From NCBI GenBank assembly GCA_018268995.1, contig JAFDVL010000020.1, positions 63,538 to 111,152 on the forward strand: a stretch of DNA of 47,615 bases, given 5' to 3'. The DNA comes from Acidobacteriota bacterium (GTDB lineage Bacteria; Acidobacteriota; Blastocatellia; RBC074). The position numbers and the translations under genes were made by a program. Shown piece by piece: positions 37,214-46,488 of the stretch. The number at the start of each line of letters is the position of its first letter. Within the stretch, counting starts at the first letter, position 1. The notes under the pieces were generated by a model. That model did no database searches. It was not told the DNA's origin and saw nothing but the letters and a program-made list of their open reading frames with translations.

Positions 37214-38719
37214 ATGAACACCAAACTCAACCTCAAAGCCCAATTGATGATGACCGCATTAGTTTTGACTTTCGTCACTTTGTTTAGTGGCGCTGTACTT
37301 GCCGCTCCGGCAGAAACCATGCGGGTCTGGCGCGCGCAAATCCAATTTCAAACGGCGAACATCGGTGATGCGGGCAGTGATGACAGCGTCAAAATCCAAC
37401 TTAATGGCAACAACAGCACCTGGCTGGATTATGGCCGCGACGATTTCGAGCGGAACACAAATTACACCTACGATCTCAAGCTGAATGGCATTAGTCGCCT
37501 GAGCGATATTCGTTATCTTTACATTGCCAAAACTGGCACTGATGGATGGGCAGTCAAATCCTTTTCGTTGATTATCAACGGGCGCACGATTTACACCCAG
37601 ACGTTTCCTGGTAACGGGCGCTGGTTTGATACAGATAGCGGAGAGACAAACACCTACTTCGTTCAATTCTCAACGCTACGTGCTGATGACGCGTGGGTAA
37701 ATTATGTTGCGCCGTTTCCGCCTTTGACCATCACGCGGGCCGAAATGGAAAGCCGTGTGGAAGGCATCGTCGGCGATTTCATCCACGGCAATCAGCTTGA
37801 ATGGGGCCACCTGTACGGACGCGCTGTTGAAGCCACGCGCAAAAATAACAACACGCTGCACTTTGATCTGGACTTGGAAGCCGATATTTCCTACTTGCCC
37901 AACCCTGAAGTTGACGTGGATTTTGATATGGAAATCACCTGCGTGAACGGCACGATTTCGATGAAGGTGAAGAACGTTGTGGTGGATGTTGATTCCAGCC
38001 CCATTCTACAAGTTTTGTCGCTCGGCTTAATTAACTTCCTGGATGCGGAATTGTCTGCGCGTATTAATGACGCGGCGAAGAACATTAAGATTGGTCAGGA
38101 TGTGCCGCTCGGTTTCTGCCCAGGCATCTCGGTGGATAGCCTTGTAAATATTCGCTTCACGCCGCCGATTGGCGTCACTGGCCCGATCTTGACGATGGCC
38201 AAACGCGAAGCTGCCAGCGAAGTCGCAGAGCCTGCGATTGACGACAACAAGAAATCATTGGCGGTGACCGTCGAAACTGGCGAACAGCTCAGCGCCAACG
38301 ATGAAATGCCCTACGCTGTGAAGGTGAAATCGAACAAGCTGGAAGCGGGACAAGTTGACGTGAGCATCGAATTACCTGCTCAAACACATTTGTCGAGCGC
38401 AGCAGTCGAAGTCGTTGATGAAGCTGGCAACCGCAACGTGATCGCCGCCCAGGCCACTCCTGAAACGGGCAAGTTGGTCTTACGCTTCCGTGATTTCCTG
38501 AATGCAGGCGAGGCGAAAACCTACACCGCCAAAGTGCAAATTGGACAAACGGAAGGCGCTGCCATCACAACCCGCGTAATGCCTGTTTCTGCAATGGATG
38601 TCGCAGACGAAGCAGCGAGCATTGATGCCGTGACTTACCTGCAAAGAGATGGGGAAGTGACACGCGCCAAAGCAACACTTCAGCGATCTTCTGCACAACC
38701 AAAAGCAAATCAGGAGTAA
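37214..38719 (+). CDS. Secreted PLAT-like domain protein
   Basis: A 501-aa secreted protein of unknown function. After a signal peptide (about 1-30, ending VLAAPA), residues about 37-150 fit the PLAT/LH2 beta-sandwich: VKIQLNGNNSTW, the aromatic-acidic DDFERNTNYTYDLKL, SDIRYLYIAKTGTDGWAVKSFSLIIN in pieces. PLAT domains bind lipids or partner proteins and usually accompany lipases or lipoxygenases; no such catalytic domain is present. The middle (about 165-310) is unassigned and contains two Cys (ITCVNG and GFCPG) that could pair. The last part (about 345-470) is a beta-rich adhesion-like domain. GGAGAG precedes the ATG. It has its own gap upstream and a terminator downstream, so it is probably monocistronic. 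Confidence 0.78.
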   Translation: MNTKLNLKAQLMMTALVLTFVTLFSGAVLAAPAETMRVWRAQIQFQTANIGDAGSDDSVKIQLNGNNSTWLDYGRDDFERNTNYTYDLKLNGISRLSDIRYLYIAKTGTDGWAVKSFSLIINGRTIYTQTFPGNGRWFDTDSGETNTYFVQFSTLRADDAWVNYVAPFPPLTITRAEMESRVEGIVGDFIHGNQLEWGHLYGRAVEATRKNNNTLHFDLDLEADISYLPNPEVDVDFDMEITCVNGTISMKVKNVVVDVDSSPILQVLSLGLINFLDAELSARINDAAKNIKIGQDVPLGFCPGISVDSLVNIRFTPPIGVTGPILTMAKREAASEVAEPAIDDNKKSLAVTVETGEQLSANDEMPYAVKVKSNKLEAGQVDVSIELPAQTHLSSAAVEVVDEAGNRNVIAAQATPETGKLVLRFRDFLNAGEAKTYTAKVQIGQTEGAAITTRVMPVSAMDVADEAASIDAVTYLQRDGEVTRAKATLQRSSAQPKANQE

Positions 38720-38741
38720 TTTTTACTGATTGCTACCCACA

Positions 38742-38797
38742 CCCCGGCCATCGTGAATTGTTGTTCTCTGACTTCGATTCGCGGTGGCCGGGGTTTT
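38742..38797 (+). terminator. Rho-independent terminator
   Basis: CCCCGGCCA (38742-38750) and TGGCCGGGG (38785-38793) form a GC-rich stem with a long loop (about 34 bases), followed by TTTT. It lies 22 bases after the PLAT gene stop. The loop is longer than usual. Confidence 0.65.
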
Positions 38798-38863
38798 ATG
38801 GCGTCAGCTGGATGCTGCTTATCGGGCGGTCTGCTGCCCAAAATGGAGCGAGAAATACTTTAG

Positions 38864-38925
38864 TTGTTTAATTTATGCTTTAGAGTATACTTGCCGACTA
38901 TTTTTCGGAAAGTGGTAGTATACTT
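38864..38925 (+). promoter_or_regulatory. Promoter region of RNase J with repeated AGTATACTT
   Basis: TTGTTT (38864-38869) lies 16 bases before TATACT (38886-38891), giving a plausible promoter and a leader of about 35 bases. A second TATACT (38919-38924) lies 7 bases before the ATG at 38932. The nine-base AGTATACTT occurs at 38884-38892 and 38917-38925, with centres 33 bases apart. Each contains the palindrome AGTATACT, so these could be paired operators as well as -10 boxes. No Shine-Dalgarno sequence precedes the start, so use of the second box would give leaderless mRNA. Confidence 0.45.
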
Positions 38926-38931
38926 CGCTAT

Positions 38932-40599
38932 ATGTCAACTGGCAGATTAGAGATTACACCCCTTGGCGGACTGGGGTTCTTTGGAATGAACATGACTGTC
39001 TTCCGCTATGACGGTCAGATGATTATCGTTGATTGCGGGATGATGTTTCCCGATGAAGACCTGTTAGGCGTAGACATCGCCATCCCCGATTTCAGCTACA
39101 TCGAAGCCCACCGCGACGAAATCACCGCCATCGTCCTCACGCACGCGCATGAAGATCACATCGGAGCTTTGCCGTTCCTGCTGCAAATGATCAATGTGCC
39201 GGTCTATGGCACGCGCTTCACCTTTGGTCTGGTCGAAAACAAGCTTCAGGAATTTGGCCTGCTCGAACAAACCGAACTCATTGAAATCAGTCCGCGTGGC
39301 AGTTTTCAGGTAGGCGATTTTGAAATTGAATTCGTCGGCGTTTCTCACTCGCTGGTGGATTGCGTGGCCTTGGCAATCACAACGCCTGTTGGTGTGTTGA
39401 TTCACACGGGCGATTTCAAGGTAGATGAAACGCCTGTGGTCGGACGCGCGATTGATCTGCAACGCCTGACGGAAATCGGCGACAAGGGCGTACTGGCCTT
39501 GCTGGCAGATTCGACCAATGTGGAGCGGGATGGGCGCACGGGATCTGAAAAAGCCGTGATTCCGGGACTCCAAAAAATCTTCGACGACGCATCGGGTCGC
39601 GTTATCGTCTCGTGCTTTGCGACCAGCATTCATCGCCTGCAAATTATCTGTGATCTGGCCGCCGAATATGGTCGCAACATCGCGCTTGTCGGGCGCAGCA
39701 TGGTGCGAAATTTCGAGACAGCGGAGCGATTAGGTTATTTAGATTTGCCCAATGGATTATTGGTGAGTTCGGCGGAGGCCAAAAAACTCCCGCAGGATCA
39801 GGTGTGTTTACTCGTGACCGGTTCACAAGGCGAGCCGATGTCTGCGCTGCCGCGCATGGCCGTGGATCAGCACAAAGACGCCAGCATTGTTGGTGGCGAT
39901 ACGGTGGTGATTTCGGCCCGGCAGATTCCGGGCAATGAACGCGCGATTTCGCGGATGATGAATCACATGTTCAAGAAGGATGCGACCGTGATTGACAGCA
40001 GCATTGCACGCATTCACGTTTCAGGACACGGGCGTGCAGGCGATTTGAAGATCATGTACGATGCGGTGCGTCCGAAATATTTAATCCCGATTCACGGTGA
40101 AACCCGGCAATTGTATCGTCACGCCGCCGCCGCCAAAGGCTGGGGGCACGCGAAAGAGCGCATCATTCTGGCGGAGAGTGGTGATGTCATCGAGCTGGAC
40201 GAATTCGGCGGGCGCATCAATGAAAAGATTCACGTCGGACGCGTGCTGATTGACGATTCGCGTTCGGGCAGGATTGATGACATGGTGATTCGAGATCGTA
40301 AGCATTTAGCCTACGATGGCGTCGTCCTGCCAATTGTCGCGATTAATAAAATTTCTGGCGAAATGGAAGCCGCCCCCGAAGTTGTACAGCGCGGTTTGGC
40401 GGTCGCCGATGATGGCAACGGCAACGGCTTTGTGCAAAAAGCCCGCATTATTGTCGCCGAGACGATTGAAAAAGCGTCACACGAGGAACGCGTGGATTGG
40501 ACAGTGATCAAGGAAAAAATTCGCCTTGATCTCAAACGCTACATTCAGAAAGAAATCGGTCGCCGTCCGATGATTATTCCTGTCGTCCTGGAAGTTTGA
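38932..40599 (+). CDS. rnj: Ribonuclease J
   Basis: A 555-aa metallo-beta-lactamase-fold nuclease with 5'-3' exonuclease and endonuclease activity in RNA turnover and maturation. The zinc-binding motif HxHxDH is H71-A-H73-E-D75-H76 in [16 protein letters not shown] (given in part). Later motifs include [32 protein letters not shown] (beta-CASP region) and [14 protein letters not shown] with [13 protein letters not shown]. The C-terminal domain from about 455 ends in [11 protein letters not shown]. Its length matches the usual 550-560 aa. The start lacks a ribosome-binding site and is 7 bases downstream of a TATACT box (see the promoter entry). It is followed by a TGGTCATT inverted repeat that separates it from a convergent LysR gene. 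Confidence 0.95.
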   Translation: MSTGRLEITPLGGLGFFGMNMTVFRYDGQMIIVDCGMMFPDEDLLGVDIAIPDFSYIEAHRDEITAIVLTHAHEDHIGALPFLLQMINVPVYGTRFTFGLVENKLQEFGLLEQTELIEISPRGSFQVGDFEIEFVGVSHSLVDCVALAITTPVGVLIHTGDFKVDETPVVGRAIDLQRLTEIGDKGVLALLADSTNVERDGRTGSEKAVIPGLQKIFDDASGRVIVSCFATSIHRLQIICDLAAEYGRNIALVGRSMVRNFETAERLGYLDLPNGLLVSSAEAKKLPQDQVCLLVTGSQGEPMSALPRMAVDQHKDASIVGGDTVVISARQIPGNERAISRMMNHMFKKDATVIDSSIARIHVSGHGRAGDLKIMYDAVRPKYLIPIHGETRQLYRHAAAAKGWGHAKERIILAESGDVIELDEFGGRINEKIHVGRVLIDDSRSGRIDDMVIRDRKHLAYDGVVLPIVAINKISGEMEAAPEVVQRGLAVADDGNGNGFVQKARIIVAETIEKASHEERVDWTVIKEKIRLDLKRYIQKEIGRRPMIIPVVLEV

Positions 40600-40601
40600 T
40601 C

Positions 40602-40685
40602 TTGGTCATTCGCCCTTCATCGCTGGTCATTTGTTCAGAATCCAAAATTCAGGATTTCACGAATGACAAGTGACCAATCACTAAT
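40602..40685. repeat. TGGTCATT inverted repeat, copy B
   Basis: The left part (about 40602-40633, with TTGGTCATTCG and CTGGTCATTTG) and the right part (about 40660-40685, GAATGACAAGTGACCAATC) are imperfect inverse copies. They resemble the element at 7055-7150. It fills the gap between two convergent genes and touches the stop codon of the LysR gene. Confidence 0.6.
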
Positions 40686-41577
40686 TCCGCTTCGTTCCTA
40701 ATTCCGCCAGGATTAATTTCCCCAATTCCCGTACCGCATTTGGAGTATAGCTGGATTTCAGCGTGATCAGGCTGAGCTGCCGATGCAGTCGTTTTTTCTC
40801 GACGCGCATCAGCCGCACTTTCTTATCAGCTGCTTCATTTCCCACCGCATGCATTGGCAACACGGAGGCCCCCAGACCTGCGCCAATCAAGCTTTTGATG
40901 GCTTCGATATTTTCCATTACCATTGCCACGCGCGGCTGAATGCCCACCTCAGCAAAGAAATTATCAATCAATTGCCGCATCACCGTTTTTCGTTCGTACA
41001 GGATAAAGCGAAGCTGGCTCAGATCACAGATCTGTAAGGCACGCTTTTGGGCTAAAGGGTGGCGGGCGGGTAAGGCCACGCAAAGTTCTTCTGCGCACAG
41101 CGGCTCAACCTGCAAATTGGTTTCCTCAACCGGGAGCATCACCAATCCCAAATCAAGGCGATGGGCCTGAACCTCCTGTCGCAGCACTTCGCTAATGTCT
41201 GAAACGACGATCAACTCCACTTCAGGGTAGCGCGCCTGATAAGCTTCAAGCACAGGGGGTAATTGATAAATCAGTGTGGTCGCGCCTGTGCCAAACCGTA
41301 CTTTTCCTTTGCGCAGTCCGGTTAATTCCTGAATGGACATCTCAGCATTTTTCACGTCCTGAAAAATCCGTTCACAATGTTCGCGCAAAAGCTGGCCTGC
41401 CTCTGTGGGTAACACCTGTTTGCCGATTCGCATGAAAAGCGGACAGCCCAGTTCTTCTTCGAGTTGTTTGATGTGTTGGCTGATAGTGGATTGAGATAAA
41501 TGTAACTTCCGACTGGCCAGTGTAAAGCCGCCTGCTTTGACTGCCGTGTGAAAAACTTTCAGCTGATGTAAGTCCAT
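40681..41577 (-). CDS. LysR-family transcriptional regulator
   Basis: A 298-aa regulator. The N-terminal winged helix-turn-helix covers about residues 1-60 (LHQLKVFHTAVKAGGFTLASRKLHLSQSTISQHIKQLEEELG pattern, with SQSTISQHI as recognition helix). The inducer-binding domain covers about 90-290 (GTGATTLIYQLPPVLEAY, DLGLVMLPVE, GLGASVLPMHAV). ATG at 41577 is preferred to an in-frame ATG 15 bases upstream because AAGGAG lies at good spacing before it. It is divergent from the Oar-like receptor and dioxygenase genes and therefore a likely regulator of them, possibly in response to an aromatic or plant compound; the inducer is unknown. Candidate sites lie at 41596-41626. Confidence 0.9.
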   Translation of the reverse strand: MDLHQLKVFHTAVKAGGFTLASRKLHLSQSTISQHIKQLEEELGCPLFMRIGKQVLPTEAGQLLREHCERIFQDVKNAEMSIQELTGLRKGKVRFGTGATTLIYQLPPVLEAYQARYPEVELIVVSDISEVLRQEVQAHRLDLGLVMLPVEETNLQVEPLCAEELCVALPARHPLAQKRALQICDLSQLRFILYERKTVMRQLIDNFFAEVGIQPRVAMVMENIEAIKSLIGAGLGASVLPMHAVGNEAADKKVRLMRVEKKRLHRQLSLITLKSSYTPNAVRELGKLILAELGTKRN

Positions 41578-41595
41578 AGCTGGCTCCTTCATCCA

Positions 41596-41626
41596 TCGGA
41601 ATTACCGATCAATATCTTCGGAATTA
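41596..41626. promoter_or_regulatory. Candidate LysR operator (direct repeat TCGGAATTA)
   Basis: TCGGAATTA occurs at 41596-41604 and again at 41618-41626, 22 bases apart (two helical turns). The first copy lies within TCGGAATTACCGA, a near-palindrome. The position, just upstream of the LysR start, fits autoregulation and control of the divergent gene. Confidence 0.4.
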
Positions 41627-41855
41627 TGAATTTTACAGAGGGGTAGGCCGGATGTAAAATCCGCCTCCAGTTTCTTTCAAAGACAAGTCGAAATCATTAA
41701 GAAATGGGACTCACCCATTCGATTGCGGGCAGCGGTTCGTCAGGCAATAACCATCGAACGACATTTTCCATTGTATTTGCTTTGCTGAAGGACGGATTTC
41801 TGAAAGGTAAAGCAGCGATGTTTACAGGCATCGTTACTTTGTCTTAGCTCTCTGT

Positions 41856-41874
41856 GTTCTCAGCCTATGAGAAC
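41856..41874. promoter_or_regulatory. Inverted repeat upstream of the second Oar-like receptor
   Basis: GTTCTCA (41856-41862) and TGAGAAC (41868-41874) are perfect inverse copies with a five-base gap, 50 bases before the receptor start. It could be an operator or a leader hairpin. The 41578-41924 gap contains no gene I can support. Confidence 0.4.
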
Positions 41875-41924
41875 GCTTCTCGCAGGTGAAGACCAGGCGT
41901 TTCATCAACTACAGGAGGATTCTC

Positions 41925-44900
41925 ATGCCCACTCATCACGCGGCTCATAAGCCGAAAATCATCTACGCCATCGCGCTTTTCTGTTTGCTGTCAGTCATGG
42001 CCTTTGCGCAGGACTATCGTGCCAAAGTGCAAGGTAGCGTTACCGATGCGAGTAACGCAGCTGTGGCCAATGCCAAAGTTGTTCTTAAAAACGACGGCAC
42101 TGGCGTTGAAGTAACCCGCCAAACCAATACTGAAGGGCGTTATATTTTTGACTTCGTAGAGTCAGGAATTTACACCGTGATCGTCGAAGCGAACGGATTC
42201 AAACGCTTCGAGCAGCGCGGTTTCCCCATTCAAAATCGCGGTGATCTGACCGTGGATGCGCATTTGGAACCGGGCACCGTTAGCGAATCCGTCACGATTG
42301 TGGATACGCCGGTTGCCGTGCAGTTCAATTCCTCCAGCGACACAACGACTATCGGCAATGAAATCATCAATCAATTGCCCTTACGCGGGCGCAATCCCTA
42401 CAACGTTGTCACGCTTGATCCGACGATCAACGGCGGCGAAAACGCGAACGGCGAGAATCGTCCGTATCACCACGCTTTCGCCAATGAATTCGATGCGGGC
42501 GGCGGCACGTTTCGCGGGAATGACATTCAATTGGACGGCGTGCCGCTGACATCGAGTTACAAGACTTCGTACACGCCTTCGGTCGAAGCCGTGCAGGAAG
42601 TATCGTTTCAAAAGAACGCGGTGGATTCCGAATACGGCTACAGTGCGGGCGGCATCGTCACGCTGAATATGAAGTCGGGTACGAACAAGTTTCACGGCTC
42701 GGCCTATTATCACAATCGCAACCCGCGCTTTAATGCCTTTGGCGATCCGACGATTCTGCGCACGGCAGGTGCGGACGAGACGATTTATCGCGGCACAGAT
42801 CTGAAAATGTACGGCGGCACGATTGGCGGCCCGATCAAGAGAAACAAGCTTTTCTTCTTCACTTCGTGGGAACAATGGTTCGACAAACGCCCGATCACGG
42901 CTCGCTTCACCGTGCCGACAGAACTCGAACGGCGCGGTGATTTCAGCCAATCGCGCATTGGCACGTATACGACTTGTCCAACGGGCACGACGACCTGCGC
43001 ACGCCCGATTTTCGATCCATTCACTTCGACCGGCACCAGCGGCGTTCGCACGGCATTTGCCGGAAACATCATCCCAACGAATCGCTTTGATGCGACGGCG
43101 GTAAGGCTGCTGGCGGAAATCCCGCTGCCGAATCGGGCGGGCAACAACCAGAACTGGGAAGGGATCAAAACCGAAAACGTAGATTACTGGAACCTCTCGA
43201 ATCGCATTGACTGGAACATCAACGAACGCTGGAAAACGTTTGTCCGCTATGGCTACTTCCGCACCGATTTGCAGGAAGCGCCGCAAGGCAACACGGCGGG
43301 CAAATTGTTTCCGCTCTCCGGCAGCAACCGCAACGGGCTGAGCATCGCGGCGGACACGGTGTACACGATCTCGCCGTCGAAGGTGCTGAACCTGCGCGCC
43401 AATTACCACAAGCTGATTGACGAATTCGCCAACGAACCCAATCTGCTGGGCAAAGACGGAATGGCCGCCCTGTGGCCGAACAATCCCTGGTATACGACGT
43501 TGTTCACACGCGACCTGATTTATTACCCGGCGTTGGATGTGCCGACGGGTACGACGACCAATCGTCTCGGTCGGCAGGGGCGCGAATGGTGGCAGCGTCC
43601 ACAAGGCTGGGGCGGTTCGGCACGGATGAACTGGTACGCGGGCAATCATCAAATCAAGTTCGGCGGCGAATTGCGCGTGGACAAAGGCAAAGGCGCGCGC
43701 TTCGAGCCGGTTAACCTGAACTTCGGTGCTGCGCTCACTGCCAGTCAGAACACGAACGCCAACATCAACATTTCCGGCAGTGAATGGGCGACGTTCCTGC
43801 TGGGGACGCTCAACAACAGCACGAGCGGTCGCCGCGTTCCGGTGCAGGAAGTCGTGACCTTCGGTTATTCATCGTATGTTCAGGACGATTTCAAAGTGAA
43901 CAATCGGTTGACGCTCAACATGGGGTTGCGTTGGGAATTTGAACCCGGCCCGGTGGACCCGCAAGATCGTTTGTCGCAACGGCTCGACTTGACCAGTCCG
44001 ATTCCTGAATTTCAAACGACCCCGCCGAATATGCCTGCGGCGGTGCTGAATTTGTTGGGGACGCGGAGTCTCAAGCCGATTTACAACGGCGCGTGGGTTT
44101 TCACGGATGCCAACAACCGCAATGCGTGGTCGCGCAAAGCCCTGAACCTGTTGCCGCGTCTCGGCGGTGCTTTCAAACTCGACAGCAAATCGGTGTTTCG
44201 GTTCGGCTGGGCACGGTATATGTCACCGTCGTCCAAAATCCGTGACGCGCTGGGCGATTTCGTCAACCAATACACCGGCTATTCAACCGTCAGCACGGTA
44301 CTCAATCCGTTGAATGGTGTCCCGCTGGCACGCCTTTCCGACCCGTTCCCCACGACGGGCACGAATCCGAATCCGTTGCAACAACCGACCGAAAAATCCC
44401 TGGGGCGCTACACCAACCTCGGCAATGCGGTCAGCCTCGATGAATATGACTTGAAGCCGCAAATCAACGACCGTTTCTCGCTGTCCTATCAACGCGAAGT
44501 GTGGAGCCGCACGGTTGTGAGCTTCGATTTCTTTTATAACCGCGGCGTCAACCTGCCGGTGAACATTGATCTGAATCAGGTAGACCCGTACTTCCTGTAC
44601 GAAGTCCCGCGTTCCGTTACCAATGCGACCGTCGCCAATCCGTTCCGCAACTACCTGACGATTGACAAATTCCCCGGCTCATTGCGCAACGGTTCGGCGA
44701 ACGTCACGGTGGCATCGCTCCTGCGGCCTTACCCGCAATACGGCGCAATCACGCAAACCAACACGGCGCTGAGCGATTTGCGCGTGGTTTCCTACAAGGT
44801 GCAAGCGCAGCGTCCGTTTGCGCAAGGCTTGAGCCTGCTGGTGAATTACGCGTATCAAACCGAAGATCAAACGCAATTCTTCGATGACCGCGCGATGTTT

Positions 44901-45491
44901 GCACGGAAATTGGATTGGCGTCCGCTCGCGATTGCACGGCATCGGTTCAATCACGCCATCACGTGGGAACTCCCCTTCGGCAAAGGACGCTGGTTGCTGA
45001 AAGACGCGCCGACAGCGGTGGATTGGGCGGTCGGCGGCTGGCAACTGACGACGACCAATCGTTGGTATTCAGGTCGGCAATTGATCTTCGGGCAAAACCT
45101 GCGCGTGAACGGGAGCCCGAAGGTTGATAATCCAACGTTTGCGCGCTGGTTTAATAATGACAGAGATACGGATGGTACTTTCTTAATTTTCAAAGCCTTG
45201 CCGCCGGGCACAACCACTGACCCGTTGAGCGTCGGACGGACGAATCCGTACACGTATGACGGCATTGTTGGCCCCGGCACGCATCAGTTGGATATGACGT
45301 TGAGCAAAGGCTTCCGTTTCCGCGAACGGTATAAATTTGAAGTCCGCGTCGAAGCCTACAACGCCTTCAACGAGATCAACTGGGACAATCCCGTCGTGGA
45401 TTTCAATAACGCGAATTTTGGCAAGGTCATCAGCAAGCGTCCCGGCTACATCGGACGCGAAATTCAGTACGGTTTCAAGCTGACGTTCTAG
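41925..45491 (+). CDS. Oar-like TonB-dependent receptor with carboxypeptidase-regulatory domain
   Basis: A 1188-aa outer-membrane protein. Signal peptide about 1-28 (ending VMAFAQ); carboxypeptidase-regulatory-like domain about 32-115 (VQGSVTDASNAAVANAKVVL, NTEGRYIFDFVESGIYTV pieces); TonB plug-like region about 120-270 (NQLPLRGRNPYNVV, DIQLDGVPLTSSYKT, GYSAGGIVTLNMKSGTNKFHG pieces); large beta-barrel ending QYGFKLTF. The start at 41925 is chosen because AGGAGG lies six bases upstream and the signal peptide starts there; an upstream in-frame ATG at 41886 is not supported. It is followed about 110 bases on by an exported intradiol dioxygenase and a pectinesterase gene. Uptake of plant-derived oligomers or aromatics is inferred from context. 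Confidence 0.92.
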   Translation: MPTHHAAHKPKIIYAIALFCLLSVMAFAQDYRAKVQGSVTDASNAAVANAKVVLKNDGTGVEVTRQTNTEGRYIFDFVESGIYTVIVEANGFKRFEQRGFPIQNRGDLTVDAHLEPGTVSESVTIVDTPVAVQFNSSSDTTTIGNEIINQLPLRGRNPYNVVTLDPTINGGENANGENRPYHHAFANEFDAGGGTFRGNDIQLDGVPLTSSYKTSYTPSVEAVQEVSFQKNAVDSEYGYSAGGIVTLNMKSGTNKFHGSAYYHNRNPRFNAFGDPTILRTAGADETIYRGTDLKMYGGTIGGPIKRNKLFFFTSWEQWFDKRPITARFTVPTELERRGDFSQSRIGTYTTCPTGTTTCARPIFDPFTSTGTSGVRTAFAGNIIPTNRFDATAVRLLAEIPLPNRAGNNQNWEGIKTENVDYWNLSNRIDWNINERWKTFVRYGYFRTDLQEAPQGNTAGKLFPLSGSNRNGLSIAADTVYTISPSKVLNLRANYHKLIDEFANEPNLLGKDGMAALWPNNPWYTTLFTRDLIYYPALDVPTGTTTNRLGRQGREWWQRPQGWGGSARMNWYAGNHQIKFGGELRVDKGKGARFEPVNLNFGAALTASQNTNANINISGSEWATFLLGTLNNSTSGRRVPVQEVVTFGYSSYVQDDFKVNNRLTLNMGLRWEFEPGPVDPQDRLSQRLDLTSPIPEFQTTPPNMPAAVLNLLGTRSLKPIYNGAWVFTDANNRNAWSRKALNLLPRLGGAFKLDSKSVFRFGWARYMSPSSKIRDALGDFVNQYTGYSTVSTVLNPLNGVPLARLSDPFPTTGTNPNPLQQPTEKSLGRYTNLGNAVSLDEYDLKPQINDRFSLSYQREVWSRTVVSFDFFYNRGVNLPVNIDLNQVDPYFLYEVPRSVTNATVANPFRNYLTIDKFPGSLRNGSANVTVASLLRPYPQYGAITQTNTALSDLRVVSYKVQAQRPFAQGLSLLVNYAYQTEDQTQFFDDRAMFARKLDWRPLAIARHRFNHAITWELPFGKGRWLLKDAPTAVDWAVGGWQLTTTNRWYSGRQLIFGQNLRVNGSPKVDNPTFARWFNNDRDTDGTFLIFKALPPGTTTDPLSVGRTNPYTYDGIVGPGTHQLDMTLSKGFRFRERYKFEVRVEAYNAFNEINWDNPVVDFNNANFGKVISKRPGYIGREIQYGFKLTF

Positions 45492-45603
45492 CCTTGGCTT
45501 GAAGAGCGCACGCAACACCAAGGCGGAAACGGCCCGTAAGGCAACTGTTGCCGCTTTGGTGTTCATTTGTTACACGGTAGTTTTTTATCTGAAAGGAGAT
45601 CGC

Positions 45604-46332
45604 ATGCAAAAGGATCATCGGCATCACGACCGACGCGCATTTCTGCATCATTCCGCATTCGGATTGGTCGGAGCGCTGTATGTGCCCGGCGTTTTTGCTC
45701 AAAAATTACAACAGACGCCGCGCCAGACCGAAGGCCCGTTTTATCCGACCAAATTGCCGCTCGACACGGACAACGATTTGCTCATCATTAACGACAAACT
45801 GACGCCCGCTGTCGGCACGATTACCCATCTGACCGGGCGCGTCCTGGATGCGCGCGGCGAACCCGTGCGCAATGCGGTTGTCGAAATCTGGCAATGCGAC
45901 AACAACGGTAAATACATTCACCCAGGCGACACCAACAAGGTTTCACCGGATGTCAACTTTCAGGGCTTCGGACGCTTCGTCACGGGGTCAACCGGCGAAT
46001 ATTACTTCCGCACGATCAAGCCTGTGCCGTATCCCGGTCGCACGCCGCACATCCATTACATCGTCAAGCAAGGCGACAAACGCATGTTGACGACACAGTT
46101 GTACATCAAAGGCTTCGAGCAAAATGCCAAAGATGGCATCTATCGCGGCCTGGCAGCGAAGCAACCGCTTGTCAGCGTAGACTTCGCACCGCTCAAAGGC
46201 TCGAAGTTGGGTGAGGTCACAGCGCATTTTGAAATCGTGTTGGGTGCGACACCCGAAGACCCAAAAGAAGACCGGATGCGTGGCCCCGGAGGGCCGGGCG
46301 GGCCAGGCCGACCACCCGGCGGTCGTGAATAA
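45604..46332 (+). CDS. Exported intradiol ring-cleavage dioxygenase
   Basis: A 242-aa protein of the protocatechuate 3,4-dioxygenase beta-like family, which opens catecholic rings between the hydroxyls using Fe(III). Ferric ligands fit Y104 (NNGKY), Y143 (PVPYPGRTP), H149 and H151 (PHIHY); the gap from Y143 to the His pair is shorter than in classical PcaH. The N-terminus has DRRAFLHHSAFG, a Tat-type twin-arginine motif, so it is probably exported folded with iron. Residues about 226-242 are a Gly/Pro tail of unknown role. GAAAGGAG precedes the ATG at 45604. The likely substrate is a lignin- or plant-derived catechol. The gene lies behind an Oar-like receptor under a divergent LysR gene, which fits import or processing of such compounds. 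Confidence 0.9.
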   Translation: MQKDHRHHDRRAFLHHSAFGLVGALYVPGVFAQKLQQTPRQTEGPFYPTKLPLDTDNDLLIINDKLTPAVGTITHLTGRVLDARGEPVRNAVVEIWQCDNNGKYIHPGDTNKVSPDVNFQGFGRFVTGSTGEYYFRTIKPVPYPGRTPHIHYIVKQGDKRMLTTQLYIKGFEQNAKDGIYRGLAAKQPLVSVDFAPLKGSKLGEVTAHFEIVLGATPEDPKEDRMRGPGGPGGPGRPPGGRE

Positions 46333-46368
46333 CGCTGGCGAGAGATCACAGCTTTCATTTCCAGTTGG

Positions 46369-46424
46369 GCGTTGTCAGTTGTTCTTGGAGAAATCGTCAG
46401 TTTTGCAATGACAACTGACAACGC
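46369..46424. repeat. 14-bp inverted repeat
   Basis: GCGTTGTCAGTTGT (46369-46382) is matched in inverse by 46411-46424. It lies between the dioxygenase and pectinesterase genes. The right arm covers an ATG (46408) in frame with the pectinesterase gene that could be an alternative start. Confidence 0.7.
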
Positions 46425-46488
46425 ACCCTTACCACATGGCGACAATCACAGGGCTTTTACTTTGCTTGATCAATTCATCACAAAATGT

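Noticed and set aside
42381..43652. Long minus-strand open frame (423 codons) over the second Oar-like receptor
   Set aside because: Antisense to a conserved receptor gene; Arg/Val/Ala-rich with no domain.
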